Source: Cryptomeria japonica (Eukaryota; Streptophyta; Pinopsida; Cupressales; Cupressaceae). From it: DNA of 64,000 bases. The stretch is taken from assembly GCF_030272615.1 (NCBI RefSeq), contig NC_081406.1, positions 460,564,072 through 460,628,071 of the forward strand, in the 5' to 3' direction. Of the stretch, positions 21,178 through 33,000 are shown piece by piece. Position 1 is the first letter of the stretch. Each line of letters begins with the position of its first letter. The notes under the pieces were generated by a model. That model had not been told where the DNA came from. It ran no database searches and saw only the letters and a program-made list of their open reading frames with translations. Made by a program: the position numbers and the translations under genes.

Positions 21178-22174
21178 GATCACATTGGCCCTACAGTTTG
21201 ACACAAATTAGAGAGGTTCCCTGTGCATTGTCTTGGGCTTCCATCACTTTTATCCGACCCAAGTGCACGGATGCCTGAGGAAGCACTAGTACACATTGTG
21301 GGAGAAGCAAGGAGGACTACTCCTTCTATCTTGTATCTGCCTCAACTTCAACTTTGGTGGGAGACGGTGTGTATATCACTACATTAGTACACTTATACTT
21401 TTAAAGCTCTACGCCTTTGGGATTTCTTGTGATATATTTGAAATCTCTTTGTTTTTATTGCTAGAGCTTCCTAAAATGACTATATATCTGATTTTGTTTG
21501 TTTCATTGAGCTTCATAGGCCCATGATCAGCTAAGAGTTGTTCTACTATCTATACTAGAAGAATTGCCATCAGACCTTCCTTTATTACTTCTTGCAACCT
21601 CCTCTATACCCTCTGATGAATTGGATGGAGAAGCTGCATCCTTGTTTGGTCGTCGCTATATGTATGTATCAAGGACATCATTGTCTTAGTTTTTGTATTT
21701 TTTCTGCTTAGTTTGTTCAAGATTATGCTAAGGCATGTGAATCCTTTTCTGTATAGCATTGAGTACCAGGTACCTCGTTAGCTTCTGACTCTGTATAAAT
21801 TGAATTTGTCATTGAATTGAGTGTACATGATATCTGGTACACCTTGAATGCATTGCAAATTTTATTTTGGTTTACTATAATAGAAGGTAAAATCCTGAAT
21901 GGATTACATTCTTTTGCTTTATGTGTAGTTACCAAGTAGAAAAACCAAGTTCAGATGACAGGTGTAGATTCATCTCGCAACTGGTTGATGTTGTTCTTAC
22001 TATCCCTGATCAACAAGTAGTAATTACTCCTAAAAAGAATGTTTCTAATCCCGAACTTCCAAAGGTACCAAAAGCAGCAAGAGGACCAAGTGAAACTGAG
22101 CTACGTGCCAAGGTAGAAGTAGAGGAGCATGCTATTCGACGACTCTGAATGTGTTTTCGGGATGTCTGCAGCAG
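21178..22174 (+). pseudogene. Exons 4-6 of the ATAD2-like pseudogene (second AAA-like module)
   Basis: Exon 21178-21366 (DHIGPTV, stop TGA at 21199, then LGLPSLLSDPSARMPEEALV and ARRTTPSILYLPQ). Exon 21519-21661 (AHDQLRVVLLSILEELPSDL, intact). Exon 21929-22174 (YQVEKPSSDDRCRFISQLV, PELPKVPKAARGPSETELRA, EEHAIRRL, stop TGA at 22146, MCFRDVCSR). Borders: CCAG/GTGTGT, ATAG/GTATGT, GTAG/GTTTTG; phases agree across all joins. These exons cover the inactive second AAA module and the linker to the bromodomain. The TGA at 22146 replaces an Arg position in 'RRLRMC'. Confidence 0.9.
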
Positions 22175-22280
22175 GTTTTGTAGTGATGCATCAATCATTA
22201 TTTGATTCATTTGTTGAGGATGTGTTTACCAAGTGAAAATTAATATTGAGTGCTTATATGTATCCACATACAATGTGCAG

Positions 22281-23516
22281 ACTTCTATATGAAAAACGGT
22301 TCAGTGTCTTCCATTACCCTGTCATGGATGAAGACGCTCCTGACTATTATGCAATAGTTCAAAATCCAATGGATATCACTACTTTACTACAGCGAGTAGA
22401 TAATTGACGTTACTTGACAAGCTCAGCATTCTTGCAAGATGTGGAACTAATTCCAGCCAATGCAAAAGTAAGCATGATTGGACATGCCTATGATCCTATC
22501 AGCTTTATGGGGTTGAACAAAAATTTGTTTTCCATTCATTCCTGATAATAACTATCATTAGTTTTGCATAACAGGCATATAATGGTGATGACTACAATGG
22601 AGCTCGAATTGTCAGCAGAGCATATGCACTAAGGGATGCGGTATGGTTAAATATGCTAATAATAGAGACATACAGTAATCGAAGTTAAAATGTTTTATGT
22701 CAAGTAGTAAGCATTTATTGTTCACTTTGCTAATCCTTGTCTTACGCATAATCAGATTCTTGGAATGCTTTCCCAAATGGATCCTACACTAGTTGCCTTT
22801 TGTGATAAAATTGTTGCTCAGGGTGGGCCAGCTCATTTGTTAGAGGATTCAACTAAAAATTTTCCTTCGAATCCTGTTGCTCAACCAGTTCATATTACAA
22901 GAGCAAGTGAATGCTTATGCAACGTTCAGCCTGATATGAATGTATCTCAAAGTTATGAGGTCTTGAAGCGCTCAAAGCAGAATAGTGATCCTGATCAAGG
23001 TGGAATTATGCTTTGCACCATGCCACTTGTAATCCTTTTTTATTTTTGATATTTAGAATTAGAAGCACAATTGTATTGAAATTCTCAGAACGTGTTTTTT
23101 CTACAGGTAAAGTTGTGGCTGGGGACTCTGATCCATTTGCTGAGGACAGATCACAACCCATGGAGATTGATACTCCTGGGCAGAATACTCTAAAAACAAA
23201 ATGCCTTCATGGTAGTGTGACACATGAGGCATTTAAAGGTGTGCAGCAATGTGAGGCAAATAATCAAGAAGAAATAATGAATCAGCCGGAACGCAAATCC
23301 TCTTCCAAAGTGCCAATAAGCAATCACTTGGCAGAACAGATTGAATCAATAGAAGATAATTTTGTGAAATGTACCGAAGGTTATGGAATCTCAGAACTTG
23401 AAAGACTTTATGCTCTAATTTGTCGAAGGGTGATATCCTTAGCAGATGCGAACAAACCTACAATTATTAAATTCTTGAAGGACTTCTCATCTGATGAAAG
23501 CAATTTTCATAGATAG
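22281..23516 (+). pseudogene. Exons 7-10 of the ATAD2-like pseudogene (bromodomain and C-terminus)
   Basis: Exon 22281-22467 (LLYEKRFSVFHYPV, DAPDYYAIVQNPMDITTLLQ, stop TGA at 22405, FLQDVELIPANAK), 22575-22640 (AYNGDDYNGARIVSRAYALR), 22756 to about 22999 (ILGMLSQMDPTLVAFCDKIV, CNVQPDMNVSQSYEVLKR) and 23107-23516 (KVVAGDSDPFAEDRSQPMEI to GISELERLYALICRRV and a TAG at 23514). The first three form a bromodomain, the acetyl-lysine reader; the Asn-Ala-Lys-Ala-Tyr-Asn acetyl-lysine pocket is conserved across the 22467/22575 join. The donor near 22999 is chosen to keep phase with 23107; an alternative at 23029 would shift the frame. The natural C-terminus is present. Confidence 0.9.
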
Positions 23517-23680
23517 TTTTGTAACCGAATGTCCTATGAAGTGTTTTTGGGGCTCTAAATTGTCGAGGGGTGATATCATTGAAAGATGTGGACAAAACTA
23601 CGATTTTTAAATTTTTGAAGGACTTCTCATCCGATGAAAGAAAATTTTAAAGAGAGTTTTGTAACGGAATGTCCTATGAA
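23411..23680 (+). repeat. 140-bp tandem duplication of the pseudogene's 3' end
   Basis: The last codons and first 3' bases (23411-23540) recur at 23551-23680: GACTTCTCATCTGATGAAAG at 23481 and GACTTCTCATCCGATGAAAG at 23621, both ending GTCCTATGAA. The second copy is more diverged and has stops in the gene's frame (for example TTTTAAATTTTT). The copy lies after the natural stop, so it only alters the 3' untranslated part. Confidence 0.9.
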
Positions 23681-23698
23681 CTGCTATGCTACCAGAAA

Positions 23699-23737
23699 CG
23701 CGACGGGAGAACTTCGTTTCATGTTTTCCCCGTCGCG
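23699..23737. other. GC-rich hairpin downstream of the pseudogene
   Basis: CGCGACGGGAGAAC and GTTTTCCCCGTCGCG can pair across a short loop (CTTCGTTTCAT), giving a stem of about 13 base pairs with one or two mismatches in otherwise AT-rich DNA. No T-run follows, so a terminator role is not supported. Confidence 0.6.
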
Positions 23738-24959
23738 AACAACGGTTGCCAGACTGCTATCTCACAGTCAGAGAAATTTAAAGGAGTGAATTTTGCAGTG
23801 AAGACCTTAAGCCTGCTAGAGGGGAAATAAGAGAAGATATCATTAATACTGTGATATATGCACAGGAAATCTTGGTAATACATAGGTTTCAGTGAGAATA
23901 TGCTCACTTTGTAAACATATTTCTTCATGATATTGTTCTCTTTCAGGTCGAATAAATTGATTTTTTGTTATTGTCTCCATGGATGAGTGTGTGTTGCTTT
24001 CAAATTGATATGTCAAGGACATTGATATTGGTCTTCTTAGTCTTTCTGAGTTGCATTTTCCATTTACTGTCTTCATTCAAGGAATGGATTAATCTGGTCT
24101 AAATGGAATATGGAGTAATGTATGTTCATCTTTGGATTTCTCGGAAGAATTGCAGAAAGTGTCTATTGGTGGGAGTGTTTCTATAATGTAATAATACAAA
24201 GGCGCCCCTTGGATGTGAATTTGTAGTGTCATGATGAGTCTCTGCATGGTTTGGTATTTGACTTTGTTGCCCGGATGACGCACTGATCTGAGTAGTTATT
24301 TGTTCAAAGGTCTAAGCATTCATTGGAATTCAAAGATGAATCATTTGAACACTTTATTTTCAGTTATGTTCTTTGCTTTGTTAGCTTAGGATTCTTCATG
24401 TTCTTTGATTTAAGAAGTGAGATAGTCAAGAACACTGTCAGTTTGAGAAAATCTTGCATATTATTTTATATCTGCTTGTTGTTGCTAAATAATATATCAT
24501 TTTTGATAAGGGATACCTTTAGGTCTAGCAGAGCCTAAAGAGCAAAAGGTGTCAACCTTTGGATTGAGTTTTGTTCGTTGGCCAAACTAACATTTAAAAT
24601 CAAGAATAAGTAATCGCAAAGCTTTAGGTTTTAATGGGTGCAATTTTGGAAAAAAACGTCAGCACACTCAACTTGTGACTACACAAGACTAATGGTTGTG
24701 TAAGCAACTAGGCATTATACTACTATTGGAATTAGTATGACAAAAAATGTTCCAAACAAATTACAATGTAATATTGAAAGAATTTTATTAAGATGAGAGT
24801 AATAAATCACAGCTGTGAAAAACTTAAGATCTTTTTGAAATGCTGCATGTTTGATGTTTGTGGTTTGTGATTTGAACTTCTTGATTTAAAAAACTCTGTT
24901 TAAGGCCTTTAGTACATCTTTAATTAGTGAACATTGACCAGCCAAAAAAAATAGATTGG
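23738..24959. other. Intergenic, no gene seen
   Basis: AT-rich, with short open frames lacking any recognisable motif. No LTR ends, splice structures or repeats noticed. Confidence 0.4.
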
Positions 24960-26783
24960 TTCAGTGGTGGATAAATGAATCGCACCATTTAGATATACTT
25001 CATCAACCTAATATGGTCCTAACAACCTTGTTTGCATCTTGATCTTATGATCCTTATATTGTGAGTCATAAAGGAGAGTCCATTCACCCTTTTACAACAT
25101 TTTTGTCTTGATAAAGAGGTCTTTCCACTTAATTTAATATTTTTTCACTATCTCAATATGATGGAAGGTTTCTCTTAAGATAAAATCAAGAGCATTAAGT
25201 TGCATCATTCTCTTTTTTTGGGCTGCTAATAAGTCCATAATGAATTAAAGTTTTTACCTTAATGTATTGTGTTCAAACTCAATTGGAAGGAAATATTTTA
25301 TCCCATAAACTATTTCATATGGTGTAAACAAGTTGTAGTCTTAGTAACAATCTATCAAAGAAATTGGCCTATGCCATATTTAAGTACCTTAGTAACAAAC
25401 TATCAAAGCCTCTTTGATATAAAATATCACCAAGGATAGTGAAGTATGGTGTACATTGGAGGAAAGTTTTGTGTTATTTACGTGAAAGGTTAGGTGGTGA
25501 AGTTTGACCATGGTGGTAAGCATAAATATCATGATACTAGGGTGAATAAGGACCAATAAATTGTCATATAAGTTCAAAATTAGGGACATTGTGTGGGTAT
25601 TAATAATTTCTCAACAAGAACTTAGAATGTCGACTATTCTATGGTATATCCAAGACACATTCAATTATGGCTATAGTATCATCAACTAGATTGTTATTCC
25701 AACTAGATCTGCAAGAAATTATTCTTGGAACTATTTTCCATGTATTTGTAGGTGATCAATTCACCATAGTTTGTTTGATATTCATCATTAACCTTTTTTA
25801 CTATTAGTTTAGAATAACCATAAACAAGGATGTGTTGGATATTCCATTGAATTGTTATATTAAGACCAACAAGAAAAGCTTCATATTCAACAACATGGTT
25901 TGCACATGGAAAGCTAAATCTAAATGCTTTCAACATGGAATTTCCTTGAGTATAAACAAGATTCAAATGCTTGCTCCATGACTAGTACAAGAACAATCGA
26001 GACATAACTTCTATATAGAGGTCTCTTCAATAGTAAAGATAGATTCATCAAGATTATCTATAACGAATGGATGATTATCTATAAGAGGTGCCTTAAATAA
26101 TTGATCCATAGAAACCTATGCTTTAATTTCTTTTTTATCTTAAAACTTACTGTCAAATTCACCTAACAATGTTACTCTCTTAGCCATATTAATTGCAAGA
26201 GAATTTTTGAATAAGAGGCATTTGAATGGATCCAATTAATAAATGAGATTTGCTTGGTGACTAAGCATGTAATGTCACAATTTTTGTGTACAAAAAAGAC
26301 TACTAAACATTACCGTTCCATAGAAATATAGGAAAGGTCATTTTTCATGAGTGTTTGATTGATAATAGATTGTTTTCTCACAATCTTGTTTATCATTTTG
26401 TGCTAAGAGTGCGCCCAAGGAGACTAATATAGTTGATATGTAGAAGTATGTGATTATTTTAATAGGAGACATAAGAACCATTGGTGATGCAATATAGTCT
26501 TTGATATGATCAAAATATTCTCAGTAGGATTCATTCCATTGAAACCCACCATTTTTCTTGAGAAGGTGGGGAAATGGTTGACATTTGTAAAAAGTTGTGC
26601 TATTAATCTTCATATGGCTAGTAGCTTTCCTTGAAGTCAATTATATTATTTTAAAATTTTAAAGGGGTGGCATATCCATGATAGTTGCAAACTTAGAAAT
26701 ATAAAAATCTATATATCATTGAGATATAATAAAGATCAAGAGTTTTTTTGATGTTATACCAAAAATACATTTCTTGGAATTAA

Positions 26784-26831
<48 letters not shown>

Positions 26832-27340
26832 AGGATTCAAATATAAATTCAAGGACATGAGTGGTATTCTCTTATTTTCTATTTTCCCATTTGAAATATT
26901 ATCTAAATAAACTTCCACAATTTCCATGGAGCATGTCATGAAATGTAACTATCATTGCCCTCTGATAAGTAGCTCCCACATTTATCCATCTAAAGGTGTT
27001 ACTTGATAGAAAAAGATACCTCAAGGGAATTATGAAAGAAATTTTGTGTTGGTCTATAATAGCAATTCAAATATGATTACAACTCAAAAAACTATCCACA
27101 AGTGATAGCATTTTATAACTAGCTACGAGATCAATAATTATGCCAATGTTGGAAGGATGAAAATCATCTTTTTGGCAAGATGCAATAACATATTTGAAGG
27201 ATATACATATGCATATTCCTTTTATCTTTTTTGACATGAATTATAATGGATATCCATTCAAGATAGTCAATTGGGAGTATGAAGTTAATATTTAAAAGTT
27301 TTTGTAGTTCTACTTTGACTAGTAGGGCAATTTTAGGATG
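24960..27340 (-). pseudogene. Ancient Ty3/gypsy pol relic (RT, RNase H, integrase)
   Basis: Read on the minus strand from about 27340: VKVELQKLLNINFILPIDYL then EWISIIIHVKK is the start of a gypsy reverse transcriptase, followed near 26990-26900 by a GATYQRAM-like stretch (SYLSEGNDS in one frame) with many stops. At 25966-25703 comes an RNase H stretch, FPCANHVVEYEAFLVGLNIT and ILVYGYSKLIVKKVNDEYQ. At about 25370-24990 TPYEIVYGIKYFLPIEFE, AAQKKRMMQLNALDFILRET and KWKDLFIK match the C-terminal half of a plant gypsy integrase. The order RT-RNase H-integrase is correct. The frame is broken by numerous stops and shifts and no LTRs were found, so this is an old copy. The ends are approximate. Confidence 0.75.
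26787..26822. repeat. AT dinucleotide microsatellite
   Basis: About 36 bases of alternating A and T inside the gypsy pol relic. Confidence 0.95.
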
Positions 27341-27544
27341 CATCTAATGTAGTTTTACTTAATTGAAACTTAGCATTAAAAAAACCATGCATGGAGGTGA
27401 ACCAAAATAGAAGGGTCCAATCCAAACATGTTAGCATAGGACCAATAAAAATATATGAAATGTGCTTTACAAAGTTGATGACACTCTGTGTTCTTTTGGA
27501 GGATTTTAAGATGTAAATATATAGATTATTTTTTATCCCCAAAT

Positions 27545-28300
27545 TTTTATGAATACTAAGAGGTCGCGGGGGGGGGGGGGGGGGTGAATTACTATGCCCA
27601 AACTTTTAACAAAACTCTTAAGCAATTTTACTGCAGACCAGTATAGTAGTTTAAACAATAAACCGATTAAAACACAAACAAGCCAAATAGAAAATAGAGA
27701 ATTCACCCACATAAGCACAATCACCAAAACACAAGATATTTTGACATGGAAACTTAAATGGGAAAAACCACGATGAGTAAAACTCACAAGTCAACTATCT
27801 GCAGAATAGTAACCAGACCGGTTAAGGTTAGATCGGTTAAGGTCAGATCGGTTAAGGTCAGACCAGTTAAGGCCTTACAATTTTCTTCATCAGAATAGAT
27901 CTTGTTAGGAAACCAGATCTTTATTAGGAGATAAGTCTTGTTAAAGACTACCTTGTTAAAGGATTTCAAATTCACAACTGTGAACCACCTTGTTAGAGGA
28001 TTTACAAAAGGCTTGACTGGGCAAGCCTACCTAGTTAAGGATTTCAGACTTGTCGAAGAGATTAGTAATCCACAAGTGAATGATCTAGACAATAGCATAT
28101 AATGCTTAATTAGATCCTTGACATCTCTTTGTTAATCCATTGGAACATTACTTCAGTCTTCTATCCTTTTCATGTTCAATCTCTATCGCACGATGCTTCT
28201 ATAACAACTCCACTTCTTCAACATACATACACACATACATTCATTCCTATAAAAACCCTAGACATGATGTCCTTAAATAGGAAGCTGATTTCATGTCAGT
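27545..28300 (-). mobile_element. Copia-type LTR relic with poly-G tract
   Basis: A run of 17 G (27568-27584) followed by TGAATTACTATG, then about 170 bases on GACATGGAAACTTAAATGGG and AAAAACCACGATGAG. The same layout (poly-G, TGAAT, later GGAAA...GGGAAAAACCA, then repeated 'CTTGTTA(A/G)AGGATTT' and 'GGTTAAG' words) is found in the LTRs at 43878, 45118 and 59189, all in minus orientation. The ends here are not defined and no target duplication was found. Confidence 0.6.
27814..27873. repeat. Short tandem repeat GGTTAAGGTCAGATC
   Basis: Four consecutive 15-base units (GACCGGTTAAGGTTA, GATCGGTTAAGGTCA, GATCGGTTAAGGTCA, GACCAGTTAAGG) within the poly-G LTR relic. Confidence 0.85.
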
Positions 28301-29068
28301 CCAATGAGATTGGATTACAATTTCCTAGGTTTAAAGCATCTTGAGACATTTGGTAACATGACATAGAAGCACCACCAAAGAGTCGGTGGATGATAACTCA
28401 TCACACTCTACCATTTTACTTCTTAAGCACAATATACCAATAAACAAAGACTGGTAAACTGGAGCATAGTGTTCTGATAAAAAATATTGACTGCCGCTAG
28501 GGGTCCTTGTTCCGCTTGAGGTCTTCATACCACTTGAGGTCTTCATCACTAAACAAATCTTTATTTTCATCTTTTCTATGTTTGATAGCACATTAGAGAG
28601 GGTTTCTCTAGGGGATTTTTGTTTTAAAAGTACGACTAAGGAACTCTTCCTCTTCCCCAAAATAGATAGTGGTATCAAGATTGATTTCAAATTATTTTAT
28701 ATGATCTCTCATTTTAATACCATTGCAGAGTTCCAAGAATTTGACAATTATCTCATTATCCTGAAATGTTTTTAAAGGCATGAGGTTTTTCTAGTCTCAA
28801 TTAATAAGTGACGCATATATAAGTTTTGTGGAAGAGATTGGTGATATATAAAAAATTGAAAGAGGCAAGATGGTCCATCCCATGGTATTTTCAATATTGT
28901 CAAAGGTTTCCTTTGTATTCATAGAAGCTACACGGTGTACATTATTTTTATAATTAAGTAGCATGTATCCTAATCAATGATGGTGAACATTGTATTGTAC
29001 TTGAATCAATTCAAGAATATCTTACTCATGTCAGCCTAATTTTTACAATTCATGTTTTCACATATATG
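28301..29068. other. No gene supported
   Basis: Contains a duplicated word (ACTTGAGGTCTTCATAC / CACTTGAGGTCTTCATCAC near 28515-28550) and a minus-strand frame at 28331-28690 that follows from it. I recognise no domain there. Confidence 0.35.
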
Positions 29069-30039
29069 TGTAGACATCTAGAATTGCCTTAACGCCCGTG
29101 AATGCCACTTTTACTAATTTTTCCTCTTAACTAATTAAATAATTTAAAAAATATTTAACTCATCCAACTTTATTTTCCTATTCTAAATTTAAAAATTAAA
29201 ATTCCCTCTCTTCTCATAATTAAATAATTTTTAATTATTTAATCATCTTATTTTATTGTACTATTAATTGGATATTTTTATTATTTAATTAACCCCCTCA
29301 TCCCATTTAATTAAATAATCTATAATTAAATATCTCTTCCTATCAATTTCTCACAATCAAACAATTATTCCAAATTATTTAATTTACTGATTAATTTAAT
29401 TGTCCACCCCATTTCAAAAATCAATTTCTTCCAAAATAGATAAAATATTTATTTTAATTATTTCTCCTACAACATATGTTTAAAATGGCTAATTATTCCC
29501 TCCCATTAACTACCACCGACTTCCACTTCAACTCATAATCACCTTTTTTTGATCGAGCTAATTAATCTACCTCACTCCCAATCAATTCAGATAATAGCCT
29601 AGTCATCTATCCCAATACATCAATCAAGCCAATTGGCTAATCAGTCAGTCTGACTCACATGAGAAATCAACTCTCAATCAAATTGTCTCAACAATCCTCA
29701 ACCATTGATAATTCCGTTTCTATTTTAATGTGAATTGTTGATCAATATCATGAAATCTATAAAAGAAAACCTAATTATCATTCATCAATAATCATAGTCT
29801 TCAAATTTTTTTGTTATCATGTTGTAGGAAAAGTTTGATGATTTTGAGAGACATCACATACAACACAAAAAGAAGGAGAGCAATGGAAGTCTCTTTCATG
29901 AATTTGACATTGGGTTTACTTTGTTATTGATTTTTATATTTTACTCTTACATTGATCACGATTGAGAATTTAGAAGTTGATTTGAGTTTGTGGTTTCTCA
30001 TTTGATCTATTACATGTTTCACATTTTACATTCGTTACA
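29069..30039 (+). mobile_element. Gypsy LTR (plus orientation), 0.97 kb
   Basis: Starts TGTAGACATCTAGAATTGCC and ends TTCGTTACA, with a PBS-like TGATGAACCTGATGTGAAA beginning at 30042. Start, AT-rich TAATTAAATAATT body, a stretch of TCAAT-rich words (29580-29710) and PBS all mirror the minus-strand LTR at 3464-4573, so this is a second, inverted copy of that family. The PBS has decayed (TGATGAACC against TGGTGAACC). Downstream the expected gag is not recognisable. Confidence 0.6.
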
Positions 30040-30060
30040 TTTGATGAACCTGATGTGAAA

Positions 30061-33000
30061 TCATGCATTAATTAAATCTATTATGTGGGTTTTTAAATCT
30101 TTCAAGTTGCAAGTTTTATGTGTTGCATTCAAGGAATCTTCACTACATTTGCTTTAATTGGTAATGCAATTGCAGGTTGCTATGCCACATTCACATAAAA
30201 TCGTGACGTGTACACAAAGGAAATTATCACACACACATAAATTCACAATGGGGTGACCCCACAATACTTGGTTACACTTTTTCGTACATCTTGATTTTTG
30301 TTGAAATCATACATTTTTTAAGAAAATATAGTGATTTAAGCTAGAAGAGGTCCCATTTGAAGTAATTAATTGAGGAGAGTTAGATCAAAGGCTCTTAGAT
30401 CAAAATTTCTTGGATAGAGTCTCTCTACTTCTAAATCATACCCGCAATGGAGTCTCCTTCGCAACTATCAAAATGTTGATTAAAACCCACCTTTACATTA
30501 GGTTTTGGGGGTCAAATGAATTCATTTAAAAGTTTTGAGTTTTAAAGTATTTAGTCCTTATTATAAACTTTCCAGATAGTATAATTTTTAATATATTTAA
30601 TTTCATTAATATATTTATTTTTTATTTCTTATGAATTTAGGTTTTTCATCGAAAATTAAGGATGTGTTTCACACATGTGGAGAATTTGAAAAATAGAAAA
30701 TTAAAATTGTACAAAAATATATTTTCCCTAGGTATTGATATCCTCATTTCAACACAAAAAGAAGAAGCTAATTCAAATGCATAAAAAAAGAGTTATGCAT
30801 TACAAAATATGCATCTGTCCAAATTACAATTACTCTATCTTCAAAAATTAACTAAAAAAAATTATGTAACAAAAAATTATAAAAAAATGTCCATTCACTA
30901 GATATCAGTGTGACAATTCCATATTTCAAAAGGCAACTGGGAGCATTGGAGAAAGGTATTAACATCCATCACAAGACAAACTACATAGGATTAATTGTCA
31001 CGAACCCTATTATTCCATAATTATTTAATTAAGAAAATAATGTTTATTTTTCAAATGAAATTGAAATGAAATAGAACTGTTAATGAAATAAGAAAGGATA
31101 TCGAATGTACTGATATGATTTAAATACAATTGAATGATCAGTAATAATTTTTATTGTAAATTGGGATCGTCATTGCTAATGAGTGATTGAGTGCAAAGTG
31201 AATGCAGGAACAGGTGAACAATGATGAAGGCGAGAATAGGGTTCAGGTAGAGTTGCCTTAGCTCTTGTATTTTGTTAGGATAGATGGAATCTCTCTCACA
31301 CCACATTAGGATTTATATTTGCATCTTGAAAATATGGATGATTTAAATGACCTTATTTGAGTGTTTGTTCAAATTGAAATGATGAATTTGGAATGAGAAG
31401 TAGATTGATTTAAATGTTTATACATGTGCATTAATTGCATGATGTGAGTAGTGTTTGAATTAAATCTAAGTTGTGTGAGTGATTATGAAATATTATACTT
31501 TATTGTTAAAAGAGATAAAATGTGTAGATGATTCGAAAAGGAATATCGACCCTAGGTGTTATGTTCTCTTTAGATATGTATAAATGTATGAAAAAAATTT
31601 ACTTATGAGTTTACTTTTGTAAATTGGACAATAGTATAAAATATATATGTATATGAGAAATTGATTTAACCATATACATGTATATCTATATAGTTATAAA
31701 TATCCAATTATATACGTATTCATTCGAGATTCAAAATATATATACATTATATGTGTATATGAATTCTAATAATAATGTGATCACGAACTTGTAGATATGT
31801 ATGTAACTATTGTATATGTAAATAGATTTATGAAATTAAATTATTTAATGAAAATCCGATATATATATTTAATTATAGAAAAAGGGTTTATTAATGAACA
31901 TGCTATCAAATTTAATATTACATATATATATATATATAATATAAAAAGAACTAAAAGTAAAAGTAAAAGAAATTATAAAAAAATAATAGCAAACGACAGT
32001 GGTGGCGGGTTAGTTGTTTAAAAAAATAATAATAAACAATAACAAGGGTAGTCGATATTACTGTCGACCACCCCCCTTAATTAAAGGGAGGGGTCGGTAT
32101 TACCACTGACCACCCCTCCTCCCATTTAAATTAAAACTCCACCACATTGCAAGAAACCTCTCCCAAATACTAAGACCTACTCCACGTTGCAACAAACACC
32201 GACTATTTAGAAAGTGACACCAAGATGTAGGATAAATGCAAGACATGCGTATTATAGAAGGAGTCGACATGGCAAAAAGGGACTTAGACAACAGTTTGCA
32301 GATTTTAAACAATATTAACACCAACCACTCCTTTTTAATTAAATAAAAGATTATCCATGTTGCAATCTGCCAAAACATGTGGCATGCATTAATGGTAACG
32401 TGGGTTACCAGCCCACGTAAATCCTCCAATGTCTACCTTAATCAATGTGAATAGTAAGAAGTTAATTTAGCTAAACCTTGCATGTCGATACTAGTTGACT
32501 TGGCAGGAAGTAAAAGCCACAAAGACTTGGAAATTACTTACAAAAGGATCGGTATTAATGGCGACTCAGAGAAAACAGCGAGTTAAGAGAAGGTAGTTGT
32601 TGGGTTGGTAACGACTATGCATGGAAACAAACACGTAGAGTTTAAGATGATCGAACCTTACAAACATGATGTATTTGAAGAGATGTCAAACTCATTGAAT
32701 TTGAATGAGAAGAGTTGGTTACTGCAATTACTACTAAGTCATAGTCGACTTGGCATCATGAGTACTTAGAAACATTTTACAACGACATGTGCAGTTGGTG
32801 TCAAGAAGTAGATAATTCATAACTTTACATGGTGAACAGATAGGTGTTCAAATACGATTAGGATTGTTATGATACAATTAGATCATGAGTGGTGTCACTT
32901 AGAATCAATCCACCTCTAGGAGAGATAGCCCAAAAGTAGGAAAGGAAGGTAGACAACAACACTATATATAGACAATTGAGTTGGAAGAGAGGGGGAGGGA

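Larger units (their letters stand above)
6452..23516 (+). pseudogene. ATAD2-like: ATAD2-like AAA-ATPase/bromodomain gene, decayed and split by a retroelement
   Basis: A multi-exon relic of the conserved chromatin AAA ATPase with bromodomain (plant At1g05910 type; ATAD2/Yta7 family, nuclear and binding acetylated histones). Exons I can place: 6452-6712, 14638-14742, 14851-16094 plus 20502-21044 (one exon split by an insertion), 21178-21366, 21519-21661, 21929-22174, 22281-22467, 22575-22640, 22756-about 22999 and 23107-23516. Introns have GT/AG borders, phases agree, and all but the first (7.9 kb) are 106-267 bp. It is not a processed copy. Lesions: stops at 6563, 14995, 15148, 15268, 15571, 21199, 22146 and 22405; a one-base frameshift near 20980; a damaged Walker A motif; and a 4.4-kb insertion in the AAA exon. 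A full-length protein cannot be made. It is probably a dead duplicate; an intact paralogue elsewhere is inferred. Confidence 0.88.

Noticed and set aside
28331-28690. 119-codon minus-strand frame
   Set aside because: No motif I recognise; part of it is a short internal repeat (KTSSG), and neighbouring sequence shows no gene structure.
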